A stretch of 64,000 nucleotides of DNA from Rhizobium sp. FKY42. Lineage in GTDB: Bacteria; Pseudomonadota; Alphaproteobacteria; Rhizobiales; Rhizobiaceae. Both the position numbers and the translations under genes were made by a program. Positions 26,760-35,842 of this stretch are shown in pieces. The stretch covers positions 62,001-126,000 of the forward strand of contig NZ_STGA01000002.1 of the NCBI RefSeq assembly GCF_005222835.1, in the 5' to 3' direction. The notes below the pieces were generated by a model. It saw only the letters and a list, made by a program, of their open reading frames with translations. It had not been told where the DNA came from and did no database searches. Numbering within the stretch: position 1 is the first letter of the stretch; every line of letters begins with the position of its first letter.

Positions 26760-28403
26760 TTATTCCGCTGCTTTCAAGCGACTTTCTACCAGGAGCCCGC
26801 TTTCATCCAGGATGGGATGCGCTACGGAAACGATGTGTGCATTGATGCGCTTGAGGTCACGCAGCAAATCAAGGTGCAACGAGCTGGTCTGGAGGCTCTC
26901 GGTATTGCCCTCTTGCAATCGCTTCAGATGCTGCTCGGCGGACTGCTTTTCCATCCGGCGCACTTCCACCTTGATTTCCATCATCCGCTTTGCAAGCGCA
27001 AAATCGCGGGTAACAAAAATGGTCTGCGCAACGCGCAGGTTGTCCAATGTAAGGTTCATGAGCTTGGTCAGCTCGGCATAACCATCTTCCGAAAACTTCA
27101 AACCAAGCGAAATCTTCTTGCTGACCTGTGGAACGAGCCCCTTTTCGATGATATCGCCGATATGCTCGAGATTGATGGCATAGTCGATGATATGGATCGA
27201 GCGTCGGCTGTTTTCCTCATCCAGCCCGACACGGCCCAGTTTGGAGAGGTAGACCTTCACTTCCTGCTGAAGATTATCGACGCGCTTCTCCAGTGGTCCC
27301 ACGTCTGCGAGTTGCGAGAAGTCGCCGCGGGTGAAAGCATCGGATGTCTTGATCAGCATCCGTTCAATCAGGTCGCCAACACCAAGGACTTCACGCGTGG
27401 CACTTGCCAGCGCAACAACGGGCGTCGACAGCTCTGCCTTGTCGAGAAACCGAGGCTGCGTGTCATTCTCGATCTCCTGAGGAATGAACTTCGCCATTGC
27501 GTTGGATAGCAGCGAGGAAAACGGCCAGGCAAGCATGGCCAGCAAGAGATTGAAGGCAAGATGTGCGTCGACCGCCAGCATCGAATGCGGCGTTGGCAGT
27601 GCTTCCAACAGAGAACCGCCATACCCTGCAAGCGGAAGTGCAATCGCGCATCCAACACCACGTACCACCAGATTGCCGAGCGTGACGCGCCGGGCCTGGG
27701 CCGCGCCGCCAAGTGAAGCGATAAAAGGTGGAATGGCACCGCCGAAATTCGAACCCAGCACCATGACGACAACAAGTCCGGTTGGTACTGTTCCCGACGC
27801 CGCCATGGATAGGATCAGAATGACGGCCGCCAGACTGGAAGAGGATACAAAGGCGATGAAAGCGGCGAGAGCGAACGCCACGATCCAGGCATTGTCCAGA
27901 AGGCCGACGAAAGCCACCAGTGCCTCTGAATGCCGCAGCGGTTCGGTTGCAGCGCTCATCAGATGCAGAGACAGGAGCATCAAGCCGATACCGATGAGGG
28001 CGACGCCAAGCCCTTGGCGGCTGGTCGAGCGCCCGCGATAGACGACGATCCCGATAAAGATCAGAAGTGGAGAAAGCCAGCCGATCCCGAAGCCGACAAT
28101 CCAGGCGGTGATCGCGGTCCCGACATTGGCACCGAGCAGGACGATTTGCGCCATGCGCGGCTTAATCAGATCCTTTTCGACAAAGGAAGCCGTCATCAAG
28201 GCCGTTGCCGTAGAGCTTTGGAGGGCAATGGTGGCGAAGAAGCCGGAGAAGAAAGAGCGGAAGCCATTTTTCGTGCCGGATGCAAGACCGGTTCTGAGCT
28301 TGCCACCGAAGGCCCGGGAAACACCGTCCTTCACCTGCGTAAGACCGAAGAGCAGCAGAGCCACCGCTCCAAACAGGTTTATCAAGATGGCTGTCGAGCC
28401 CAT
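26760..28403 (-). CDS. Na+/phosphate cotransporter family protein (NptA/PhoU-fusion type)
   Basis: 547 residues from the ATG at 28403; an in-frame extension to 28430 is basic and unlikely. The N-terminal two thirds are membrane segments with the Na/Pi duplicated QSST motif (ATIALQSSTATALMTASF) and GANVGTAITAW, then SSSLAAVILILSMAASGTVP in the second repeat. Residues from about 340 on form a PhoU-like helical domain (AKRMMEIKVEVRRMEKQSAE). It probably moves phosphate with sodium across the inner membrane. It is transcribed in the same direction as the ugp genes upstream, but a strong hairpin separates them. Confidence 0.88.
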   Translation of the reverse strand: MGSTAILINLFGAVALLLFGLTQVKDGVSRAFGGKLRTGLASGTKNGFRSFFSGFFATIALQSSTATALMTASFVEKDLIKPRMAQIVLLGANVGTAITAWIVGFGIGWLSPLLIFIGIVVYRGRSTSRQGLGVALIGIGLMLLSLHLMSAATEPLRHSEALVAFVGLLDNAWIVAFALAAFIAFVSSSSLAAVILILSMAASGTVPTGLVVVMVLGSNFGGAIPPFIASLGGAAQARRVTLGNLVVRGVGCAIALPLAGYGGSLLEALPTPHSMLAVDAHLAFNLLLAMLAWPFSSLLSNAMAKFIPQEIENDTQPRFLDKAELSTPVVALASATREVLGVGDLIERMLIKTSDAFTRGDFSQLADVGPLEKRVDNLQQEVKVYLSKLGRVGLDEENSRRSIHIIDYAINLEHIGDIIEKGLVPQVSKKISLGLKFSEDGYAELTKLMNLTLDNLRVAQTIFVTRDFALAKRMMEIKVEVRRMEKQSAEQHLKRLQEGNTESLQTSSLHLDLLRDLKRINAHIVSVAHPILDESGLLVESRLKAAE

Positions 28404-28554
28404 TTCGCGTCTCTTTCTCTGACTCGCCAATCGGAATCGAGCAAACAGTATCTCAGGATTCAGCCAAAACTCTGAATGTTACGTTAGCGCCGGGTGCACT
28501 TTGATCCTGACGATTCGCACAATGAACATGCTATCACCATCTGTACAGAAAGAT

Positions 28555-28593
28555 GCTGCTCGCGCGACCTCAAGAGACCACGCGAGCGACAGC
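28555..28593 (-). terminator. Terminator-like hairpin after ugpC
   Basis: Arms 28555-28566 and 28581-28593 pair over about 11 GC-rich positions with one small bulge. The structure begins 9 nt after the ugpC stop (28603) and is followed on the minus strand by ATCTTTCTG. It probably ends the ugpBAEC transcript. Confidence 0.6.
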
Positions 28594-28602
28594 AGATGCA
28601 TT

Positions 28603-29643
28603 TCAGTTTATGCGAGCGCCATTTGCGTCGAAGTAGTGGAGATCTGCCGCAGACGCCGCGACCGATAGCTTATCACCCGTTTCGATCCGCGAACGGCCAG
28701 AAACGCGGAATGTGATATCCGCACCGGACGGCAGGGTGCCGTAGACATAGCTTTCTGCACCGACCAGCTCTACTGCACCGACGGTCACATCGGCGTTGAA
28801 GGCGGCATTGGCAACAGAACCATCCTGCAGTTTCAGATCTTCTGGACGAACACCAATCGTCGCCGCCGTCCCGGCACTGATCTCGCCCAACGTAAAGCCG
28901 CCGCGAGCAACATCAATGAGGTTCATGGAAGGAGAGCCGATGAAGGTTGCAACGAAGGTTGTTGCCGGGCGCTCGTAAAGCTCGATCGGCGTTCCGACCT
29001 GTTCGATCTTGCCACCGTTCAACACAACCAGCCGATCAGCCAGCGTCATGGCCTCCATCTGATCGTGCGTGACGTATACACTTGTCGTTCCCAGTGCGCG
29101 CTGAAGGCGCTTGATCTCGACGCGCATCTGCACACGCAGTTTGGCATCAAGGTTCGACAGCGGCTCATCAAACAGAAACGCTGATGGTTCGCGAACGATA
29201 GCGCGTCCCATTGCCACACGCTGACGCTGACCACCAGAGAGCTGGCGCGGCTTGCGCTCCAGATACTGCTCGATCTCCAGCGTCGCGGCAGCCTTCTTGA
29301 TCCGCTGATCGATGACATCCGCCGGCGTGTTACGGTTCTTCAGGCCGTAGGCCAGATTCTGGCGCACCGTCATGTGCGGATAAAGCGCATAGTTCTGGAA
29401 AACCATCGCGATATCGCGCTCAGACGGCTCCAGGTCGTTGACAACGCGGTTCCCAATGGAGATCTCGCCGGACGAGATACCTTCCAGACCAGCAATCATG
29501 CGCAGAAGCGTGGATTTGCCGCAGCCGGAGGGGCCGACCAGCACGAGCAATTCGCCATCGGCGATATCGAGTGACACGCCCTTGATGGTCTCCACCGCGC
29601 CCGCATAGGTCTTGCGTACGTTATTCAGGGTAATCTTGGCCAT
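28603..29643 (-). CDS. ugpC: sn-glycerol-3-phosphate ABC importer ATP-binding protein
   Basis: A 346-residue MalK/UgpC-type ATPase: Walker [10 protein letters not shown] (about 37-45), signature [15 protein letters not shown], Walker [17 protein letters not shown], switch His in [12 protein letters not shown]. The C-terminal regulatory OB-fold domain contains [11 protein letters not shown]. It energises the UgpAE channel. It overlaps ugpE by one base (TAATG). The gene set and order (B-A-E-C) match the ugp system of rhizobia. Confidence 0.93.
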   Translation of the reverse strand: MAKITLNNVRKTYAGAVETIKGVSLDIADGELLVLVGPSGCGKSTLLRMIAGLEGISSGEISIGNRVVNDLEPSERDIAMVFQNYALYPHMTVRQNLAYGLKNRNTPADVIDQRIKKAAATLEIEQYLERKPRQLSGGQRQRVAMGRAIVREPSAFLFDEPLSNLDAKLRVQMRVEIKRLQRALGTTSVYVTHDQMEAMTLADRLVVLNGGKIEQVGTPIELYERPATTFVATFIGSPSMNLIDVARGGFTLGEISAGTAATIGVRPEDLKLQDGSVANAAFNADVTVGAVELVGAESYVYGTLPSGADITFRVSGRSRIETGDKLSVAASAADLHYFDANGARIN

Positions 29644-30491
29644 TACTTTTCAGTCTCCACAAGGCCCTTGACGAACCAGCGCTGCATCAGAACAACCACC
29701 AGAATGGGCGGGATGATAGCAAGGATCGCCGTGACCATGACATAGTTCCACGGGGTTGCTGCGTCTGCGAAATCCACCATCTTGCGCAGACCAATGACGA
29801 TGGTCGACATGCGCGCATCGTTGGTTACGAGAAGCGGCCACAGATATTGTGTCCAGCCGTAGATGAAGAGGATGACAAAGAGCGCTGCGATATTGGTGCG
29901 CGACAGGGGCAGCAGGATGTCCTTCATGAAGCGGAAGGGGCCTGCATTATCGATACGTGCGGCTTCGACCAGTTCGCCAGGGATGGTCAGAAAGAACTGG
30001 CGGAACAGGAATGTGGCGGTGGCCGATGCCATCAACGGAAGCGTCAGCCCCATATAGGTATCGATCAGCCCCAGATCGACGATCACCTTGTAAGTCGGCA
30101 GGATGCGAACCTCGACCGGCAGCATCAGCGTCACGAAGATCATCCAGAAGAAGACCATGCGGAACGGGAACTTGAAGAACACGATCGCATAGGCCGAAAT
30201 GAATGAGATGATGATCTTGCCGATGGCAATGGCAAGAGCCACCACAAGCGTATTCAACAGCATGCGCTCGAGGCTGACGCCAGCAACACGCTCAACACCG
30301 CCTGTCATGGCGCTGGTGTAATTTTCCACAAGATGGTCGCCGGGCAGCAGCGAGATCGGCGGCCTGAGGATCTCCGCTGACGTCATCGACGAAGCAACGA
30401 AGGTGTAATAGATCGGGAATGCCACTATGATGATGCCGATGATCAGCATCAGATGGCCGAAGAGGTTTGCGATAGGTCGTCTTTCGATCAT
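29643..30491 (-). CDS. ugpE: sn-glycerol-3-phosphate ABC importer permease
   Basis: A 282-residue MalG-type inner-membrane permease with six predicted helices. The N-terminal helix is [20 protein letters not shown]. The EAA loop is [20 protein letters not shown] followed by [12 protein letters not shown]. The C-terminus is [16 protein letters not shown]. It is partner of UgpA, 7 nt downstream of it. Confidence 0.93.
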   Translation of the reverse strand: MIERRPIANLFGHLMLIIGIIIVAFPIYYTFVASSMTSAEILRPPISLLPGDHLVENYTSAMTGGVERVAGVSLERMLLNTLVVALAIAIGKIIISFISAYAIVFFKFPFRMVFFWMIFVTLMLPVEVRILPTYKVIVDLGLIDTYMGLTLPLMASATATFLFRQFFLTIPGELVEAARIDNAGPFRFMKDILLPLSRTNIAALFVILFIYGWTQYLWPLLVTNDARMSTIVIGLRKMVDFADAATPWNYVMVTAILAIIPPILVVVLMQRWFVKGLVETEK

Positions 30492-30498
30492 CTCGGCC

Positions 30499-31380
30499 TC
30501 ACGAATAATGCACGCGCTTCTCGACGAAGCGGAACTGGAATGCTGTCAGGGCAATGACGATGATCATCAGGATGACCGACTGGGCTGCGGAAGAGCCGAG
30601 GTCGAGGTTTACAAACCCGTCGTTATAGACCTTGTAGACCAGAGTCTCCGTAGCCTTTGCCGGGCCACCATGGGTAACGGCATGAATAATACCGAACGTA
30701 TCGAAGAAGGCATAAACGGTATTCACCACCAGCAGGAAGAACGTCGTCGGCGCCAGCAACGGGAACACGATGGTCCAGAAGCGGCGCGAGCCCCGCGCAC
30801 CATCAATGGCCGCAGCTTCGATAAGCGACTTCGGAATAGCCTGCAGCCCCGCGACAAAAAACAGGAAGTTGTAACTGATCTGCTTCCACGCAGCTGCAAC
30901 GACCACCAGAACCATCGCCTGATCACCGTTCAGCAGCGGATCCCATGCAATGCCGTTGCGGCGCAGGATATAGGCAAACGTGCCCATGGCGGGGTTGAAC
31001 ATGAACAGCCACAACATGCCTGCAATGGCGGGAGCCACGGCATACGGCCAGATGAGCAGCGTACGGTAAAAGCCCTGGCCTTTCGTGACGCGATCGGCGG
31101 CCGTTGCCAAGGCAAGCGCCACCACCATTGCAAGAATTGCCGTGGCTGCGCTGAAGACAACGGTTACCTGCAGAGAATGAATGTAGTTTTCATCCGACAG
31201 GACGTACCGGAAATTATCCAGCCCAACGAAGCCGCTTGCAAGACCAAAGGGATCTTCCCTTTGCATCGATTGATAAAGCGCCTGGCTGGCAGGCCAGAAA
31301 AAGAAGATCACTGTCAATATGATCTGCGGTGCGACCAGTAGATATGGCAGCACCTTATTGGGAAAAACGACGCGTTGCAC
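30499..31380 (-). CDS. ugpA: sn-glycerol-3-phosphate ABC importer permease
   Basis: A 293-residue MalF-type permease beginning [20 protein letters not shown]. The EAA loop is [20 protein letters not shown]. The LDNF-type motif [11 protein letters not shown] follows the first periplasmic loop. It is separated from ugpB by 155 bp containing hairpins, and directly followed by ugpE. Confidence 0.93.
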   Translation of the reverse strand: MQRVVFPNKVLPYLLVAPQIILTVIFFFWPASQALYQSMQREDPFGLASGFVGLDNFRYVLSDENYIHSLQVTVVFSAATAILAMVVALALATAADRVTKGQGFYRTLLIWPYAVAPAIAGMLWLFMFNPAMGTFAYILRRNGIAWDPLLNGDQAMVLVVVAAAWKQISYNFLFFVAGLQAIPKSLIEAAAIDGARGSRRFWTIVFPLLAPTTFFLLVVNTVYAFFDTFGIIHAVTHGGPAKATETLVYKVYNDGFVNLDLGSSAAQSVILMIIVIALTAFQFRFVEKRVHYS

Positions 31381-31452
31381 GGCGGCTGTCCTGTGAATGC
31401 GCGAGCCCGGAAGCAGAGGTACTTTCGGGTCAGTCCACGCGATTTGAAATCA

Positions 31453-31485
31453 GGGAAGACAGGCATATCAAGGCCTGCCTGTCCC
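31453..31485 (-). other. Intergenic hairpin between ugpB and ugpA
   Basis: A perfect 7-bp stem (31459-31465 with 31476-31482, 10-nt loop) is extended by a GGG/CCC pair (31453-31455, 31483-31485) across a 3-nt bulge. A second short stem, CCCGC 31497-31501 / GCGGG 31516-31520, lies closer to the ugpB stop. No U-run follows. As at 17.7 kb, the likely effect is to favour binding-protein mRNA over the downstream permease genes. Confidence 0.55.
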
Positions 31486-31535
31486 GGCAAAGGCAGCCCG
31501 CAACAAATACATGTCGCGGGAGCCTTCTGGAGATG

Positions 31536-32840
31536 TTAGCGACGAGCTTGCTTGATGGCAGCGTTGCCGCGCTCAACGATCTTGTCCATCGTTGCCTTCG
31601 CGTCCTGCTTGCCTGCGAGCAGAGCTTCATACTCTTCGTTCATGATGTCACGCACCTGCGGGAGGTTTACGAGACGCACGCCCTTGGAGTTTTCCGTCGG
31701 CGCCTTGCCCATCATCTGAAGGATCGGCGTCTGGCGAGCCGGGTTCTTCTCGTAAAAGCCAGACTTCTTGGTATCCTCGTAGGCAGCCATAGTTACCGGC
31801 AGATAACCGGAAACCTGATGCAGGCGGGCCTGGATCGGGGTCTGGGAGAGGAAGTTGAAGAACTGGGCAATGCCCTTGTATTCAGCATCGCTCTTGCCGC
31901 CGAAAACCCAGAGGCTGGCGCCGCCAGGGATCGTGTTCTGCGGACGGCCTTCGCCCGGATAGTACGGCAGCTGACCAATACCGTAATTCATGCCGGACTT
32001 GATGATATCGCCAAGACCACCGGAAGACTCCGTCATGATGCCGCATTCACCAGAGGTGAAAAGCTGCTTGGCTTCGGATGTACGACCGCCGTAACGGAAA
32101 GTGCCGTCCTTTGCGAGTTCAGCCAGCTTGCCGAAATGCTCCACGAAAAGCGGCGAGTTGACCTTGAGCTGCACATCCGTGCCACCGAGGCCGTTTTCGT
32201 TCGTGCCGTAGGACACGTTGTTCCAGGCCGCGAAGTTCTCGGTCTGGATCCAGGTCAGCCAGGTGGATGTCATGCCGCAGGGGCTAGCGCCGCTGGACTT
32301 GATCTTCTTGGCGGCCTCGAAGATTTCCGGCCAGGTCTTCGGCGCAGCATCCGGGTTCAAGCCCGCCTTCTTGAAGGTGTCCTTATTGTAGTAAAGGACA
32401 GGCGAGGAAGAGTTGTACGGGAACGAAAGCATCGTACCGTCAGGCTTCGAATAGTAGGCAACGATACCCGACAGGTACTTCGACTTGTCGAACGTAAAAC
32501 CACCCTTCTTCAGCACGTCAGCGACAGGCATGACCGCGCCTTCTGCACCCATCATCACGCCGCTGCCTGCGTCAAACACCTGAAGAATTGCAGGAGCTTG
32601 CTTGGCGCGGAATGCGGCGATGCCAGCATTCAATGCTTCCGGATAGGTGCCCTTGAATACTGGTACGATCTTGTACTCGGTCTGGCTTTCATTGAATTCC
32701 TTGGCGAGCTGCTCCACAACTTCGTTGTTGGCGCCCGACATTGCGTGCCACCACTGCAATTCGGTAGCTGCAAAGCTTTGCGTCGCTGCCAAAATTGCAC
32801 CTGCTGCGACGGCGCCTGCATAGAACGTGCGATAGGACAT
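31536..32840 (-). CDS. ugpB: sn-glycerol-3-phosphate ABC importer binding protein
   Basis: 434 residues with a signal peptide (MSYRTFYAGAVAAGAILAAT, cleavage after SFA). The mature protein starts ATELQWWHAMSGANNEVVEQ, the family's hallmark, and has PVLYYNKDTFKKAGLNPD, GECGIMTESSGGLGDI and PIQARLHQVSGYLPVT. It binds glycerol-3-phosphate or glycerophosphodiesters in the periplasm. A GGGAGGA site precedes the ATG. It is the first gene of ugpBAEC. I looked for a Pho box upstream and saw no convincing one. Confidence 0.94.
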   Translation of the reverse strand: MSYRTFYAGAVAAGAILAATQSFAATELQWWHAMSGANNEVVEQLAKEFNESQTEYKIVPVFKGTYPEALNAGIAAFRAKQAPAILQVFDAGSGVMMGAEGAVMPVADVLKKGGFTFDKSKYLSGIVAYYSKPDGTMLSFPYNSSSPVLYYNKDTFKKAGLNPDAAPKTWPEIFEAAKKIKSSGASPCGMTSTWLTWIQTENFAAWNNVSYGTNENGLGGTDVQLKVNSPLFVEHFGKLAELAKDGTFRYGGRTSEAKQLFTSGECGIMTESSGGLGDIIKSGMNYGIGQLPYYPGEGRPQNTIPGGASLWVFGGKSDAEYKGIAQFFNFLSQTPIQARLHQVSGYLPVTMAAYEDTKKSGFYEKNPARQTPILQMMGKAPTENSKGVRLVNLPQVRDIMNEEYEALLAGKQDAKATMDKIVERGNAAIKQARR

Positions 32841-33093
32841 TCATTCCTCCCTGACATTTTTCATGGCGTGGCGTTCAAATCTTGATGGGCCACATTCTTT
32901 GGTGGCGGACCTCCCCAGCCTCCAAGATTACTGTTTTAGAATGTCAGAGCCTGAAGGAGAAGTGAAAGATTGCAAAGCTGTGCAATTTTTGTTGAAAACG
33001 TCGCGAACCATGGGATTCAACAATCCGGTCAGGATCTTGCAGACGTCATTTCAACTTTTGGGCGCGACGTTTGGCTATGAGCGGAGAGCTTAC
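32841..33093 (-). promoter_or_regulatory. ugpB upstream region
   Basis: 253 bp between the ugpB start and the diguanylate cyclase stop, which must hold the ugp promoter and the cyclase 3' end. No clear -35/-10 pair could be assigned. CTGACAT occurs once in the minus-strand reading near 32945-32951, but no second half-site at the correct spacing accompanies it. Confidence 0.3.
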
Positions 33094-34542
33094 TCAACGT
33101 TTAGCGCGGATCATGGGGCGGAACGCTTGCTGCTCCCGCTTGTTTTCATACATCAAGGCATCCGCACGCCGGACGACGGACTCGATCTTTTCGCCTTCCT
33201 CACTTGTGGCAACGCCGATCGATATGCTCAGAGGCATGTTCGAATAGAACTGATTATTGATCTTCAGAAGCTCATTTACGGTGTCTGCCATGGCCGCCGC
33301 AGCGACCTTGTCTGCACCAGGCATGAGGATAGCAAACTCATCGCCACCGATACGGGCGGCGTGATTGGGGCGGGAGACGGCGCCGGTCACCACCTCACCA
33401 AGGCGACGCAGCAGAGCGTCCCCGGCGTCGTGGCCCATGGTGTCATTGGTTTCCTTGAGGCCGTTCAGGTCCAAAATGAGCACAGAGACCGGACGCAACG
33501 GCTTGCGTTCCAACCTGTTCAGTTCGTCAATGTAAAAGGCGCGGTTATGGAGCTTCGTCAAAACATCATGTTTGCCGAGGTATTCCAGATAGGCTTCCGC
33601 CTTTTTGCGCGCCGTAATATCGGTCAGCGCCACCTGCACCTGAGCCCAATCGTCCTCGTGACCGGGAAGAACGGAGAATTGCAGCAGAACATGCTTTTCA
33701 GCGCCATCCAGCGCGTAGTTGACCACCTCACGCTGATGGAAGAGATTGCCGTTCCATAGCTCGATCAACTGCTCCTTGAAGTGCTTCTCCATCTCATCGC
33801 GAAAGATTTCACCCTGACGATGCAGGAGCGTGTTGCGGTCGGGTGCACAAAAGAGGTCGAGCGTTGCCTGATTGACATCAATGACACGGATTTCACTCAT
33901 GCACTGGCGAATGAATTCCGGGTGCACATCCGTAAAGACACGGAAATCGCTGATGCCGCGATCGCGCAGATCCTCCAGCATATGCTTGATGCGGCTGAAA
34001 TCTTCCACCCAGAGCGATACCGGCGAATGCTGGAAGATACCTTCCGCATATTGACGGTTTTCGGCTTCTCTGCGGCGCGCCGTTTCTCTTTCGGTCACAT
34101 CTTCAGTCGTCAGCAGGATACGCTCCAGCGTATTCTCGTATCCCGGCATCACAATACCACGCAGCTGGATATCGAGCCTCTGGCCAGAAATCGTATAGTT
34201 CACAGCCGACCCTGCGAACTCGGTCTGCCCCTCGAAAAGGGCTGAGAGCTCATTGATATGGCTCTCCAGCATTTCGCCGCGAAATATCCGCCCAAGGCTC
34301 TCAACCAGATGGGCTTGGTCGGTCGCGCCGAAGAGCTCCAGAGTCTTGCGATTGACGGCAACGACCCGGATCAGGCTGGCGCATGCAGCAACGCGTGAAA
34401 GGTCGGCCCGCAAATAGGAACGAATATCATTGATGCCAGCCGCTCTCCACGCCTGCAACTGACGCCGTACGCCGCTAAAATCTTCCATCCACATTGCAAT
34501 GGGCGCAAGATTAAAAAGATCAGACTGATCATTCGGTGTCAT
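33094..34542 (-). CDS. PAS-PAS-GGDEF diguanylate cyclase
   Basis: 482 residues from the ATG at 34542; a TTG five codons earlier is an alternative. Two tandem PAS-like units share sequence at a 160-residue offset: PIAMWMEDFS and PVSLWVEDFS, each followed by a GI-D-R element, an N-x-x-TL-x-LF element and an IFR-x-EM element. The GGDEF domain carries LDLNGLKETNDTMGHDAGDA and the active RIGGDEF motif near residue 400. The RxxD inhibitory site is absent (SRPN at that position). No membrane segment is seen, so it is probably a soluble sensor making c-di-GMP. It lies 139 bp downstream of glycosyltransferase genes in the same orientation. Confidence 0.9.
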   Translation of the reverse strand: MTPNDQSDLFNLAPIAMWMEDFSGVRRQLQAWRAAGINDIRSYLRADLSRVAACASLIRVVAVNRKTLELFGATDQAHLVESLGRIFRGEMLESHINELSALFEGQTEFAGSAVNYTISGQRLDIQLRGIVMPGYENTLERILLTTEDVTERETARRREAENRQYAEGIFQHSPVSLWVEDFSRIKHMLEDLRDRGISDFRVFTDVHPEFIRQCMSEIRVIDVNQATLDLFCAPDRNTLLHRQGEIFRDEMEKHFKEQLIELWNGNLFHQREVVNYALDGAEKHVLLQFSVLPGHEDDWAQVQVALTDITARKKAEAYLEYLGKHDVLTKLHNRAFYIDELNRLERKPLRPVSVLILDLNGLKETNDTMGHDAGDALLRRLGEVVTGAVSRPNHAARIGGDEFAILMPGADKVAAAAMADTVNELLKINNQFYSNMPLSISIGVATSEEGEKIESVVRRADALMYENKREQQAFRPMIRAKR

Positions 34543-34681
34543 GGAGAAAGCTTTCAAAACGGCAGCGGCAGATTTCGATTCGGGAGACCGCGTTTCCAGT
34601 CTGATGTTTAGCCATCAAGAAGCAAGGCATCAGGACAAATTTATGATCCTGTATTGTCTTAAGGTTGCGACGAACGGCAGC

Positions 34682-35842
34682 TCAAATTTTTAATTTCTCC
34701 ATAATTTTGCATGCAGTGTTTGCCGCACCATCCAGCGAAAGGGCAGGCTTCATCCGTTGCGGCGAGCGTTCTGCAGCTGAGATAGCTGCTGCGAGGGTCA
34801 CGCCATTCAAATCTGCCTCTGTCACGACGGTCGCAAAACCGAGCGCTTCCAGCTTCTCGGCTCGAACGCTTTGTTCCGTTTCCCCACCCGACGCAAAGGG
34901 GATCAGCACGTTATTGCAGCTCGCCCGCAACAGGTCACAGACGGTATTGTATCCTGCTTGCGAAATCGACAATTGAGCATTCATCAGCAGATTCGGAAAA
35001 TCTCTGCGGAAACGAAATAGGCTGACGCTTGACGGCGTCTCGCACTCAATCCGCTCGAAATCTGCCTGCGGCATATTTGGGCCCGTTATGATGCACCACC
35101 GACGTGTGTCTGAGAGCTCGGCGTGGGCTGCGATCGCTGCCTCGATCAATTGCGCACCGACCGCGCCGCCACCTGCCGAGACAACGACGTCAAAACGATC
35201 CTCGCCGGGCTGCGGCCGCTCCGGCGCGACCAATCCTGTGTAGAAGACCTTGCCTGCAACTCGGTTCGCGAGCGGAAAAGTGTCTTCGAGACGGACAAAA
35301 TTTTCGTCGCCATGTACCAGAACCCCGTCGAAATGCTCTTCAATCAGGGCTGCGGTTTCTTCATCCCGGCCGGGCTTTCGATTTTCCTGCAGGATATCCC
35401 GCACTGAGCTGAATAGCAGCGGCTTTCGCGGATGCGAGCGAACGGCGTCCAGCAGTGGCAGAAGTTCGAAACGCATCTGGCGACGCCCGAACGGAAAAGC
35501 TTCGATGATAACGGCGTCTGGATCTGCCTGCCTGAAGGCAGAGAGAAGTGTTTCAACACGCAAACGCTTGAAGGGCTCATCCACCGGATTGCCGTGCGCA
35601 TCCGCCAGCCCGGAGAAGCTGCTGTTGGACGCCAGTATCACCGGAAGCTGCACATGGCGAACCCCCTCCCCCGGAAACCCTTCTATGATGCTGCCACCAG
35701 TGACAACGGTAACGTCCAACCCCGCCTGTGCCATCGCCTTCGCAATACGGCTTGCACGGACAAGATGCCCGATGCCCAGCAAATGTTGCACATAAAAGAA
35801 AACGCGCTTGCGGCGATCGGTGGAATGCACGCGGGATATCAT
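34682..35842 (-). CDS. COG4671/MurG-like glycosyltransferase
   Basis: A 386-residue GT-B protein. The N-terminal half begins RVFFYVQHLLGIGHLVRASR, a GxGHxxR acceptor-side motif. The C-terminal half has VVVSAGGGAVGAQLIEAA, SISQAGYNTVCDLLRASCNN and LIPFASGGETEQSVRAEKLE, the donor-nucleotide region of the MurG/GT28-like fold. The ATG overlaps the previous stop (ATGA). It is related to the protein at 37083-38300. Substrates are unknown; context suggests assembly of a surface polysaccharide. Confidence 0.78.
   Translation of the reverse strand: MISRVHSTDRRKRVFFYVQHLLGIGHLVRASRIAKAMAQAGLDVTVVTGGSIIEGFPGEGVRHVQLPVILASNSSFSGLADAHGNPVDEPFKRLRVETLLSAFRQADPDAVIIEAFPFGRRQMRFELLPLLDAVRSHPRKPLLFSSVRDILQENRKPGRDEETAALIEEHFDGVLVHGDENFVRLEDTFPLANRVAGKVFYTGLVAPERPQPGEDRFDVVVSAGGGAVGAQLIEAAIAAHAELSDTRRWCIITGPNMPQADFERIECETPSSVSLFRFRRDFPNLLMNAQLSISQAGYNTVCDLLRASCNNVLIPFASGGETEQSVRAEKLEALGFATVVTEADLNGVTLAAAISAAERSPQRMKPALSLDGAANTACKIMEKLKI

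Noticed and set aside
31329..32885. Plus-strand open frame of 518 codons
   Set aside because: It is antisense to ugpB, which is unmistakable on the other strand; Arg/Leu/His-rich composition is typical of a GC-rich shadow frame.
32841..32990. Possible Pho box upstream of ugpB
   Set aside because: A CTGACAT-like half-site is present, but no second half-site lies 4 bp away as a Pho box requires, so phosphate control is not supported by the sequence.
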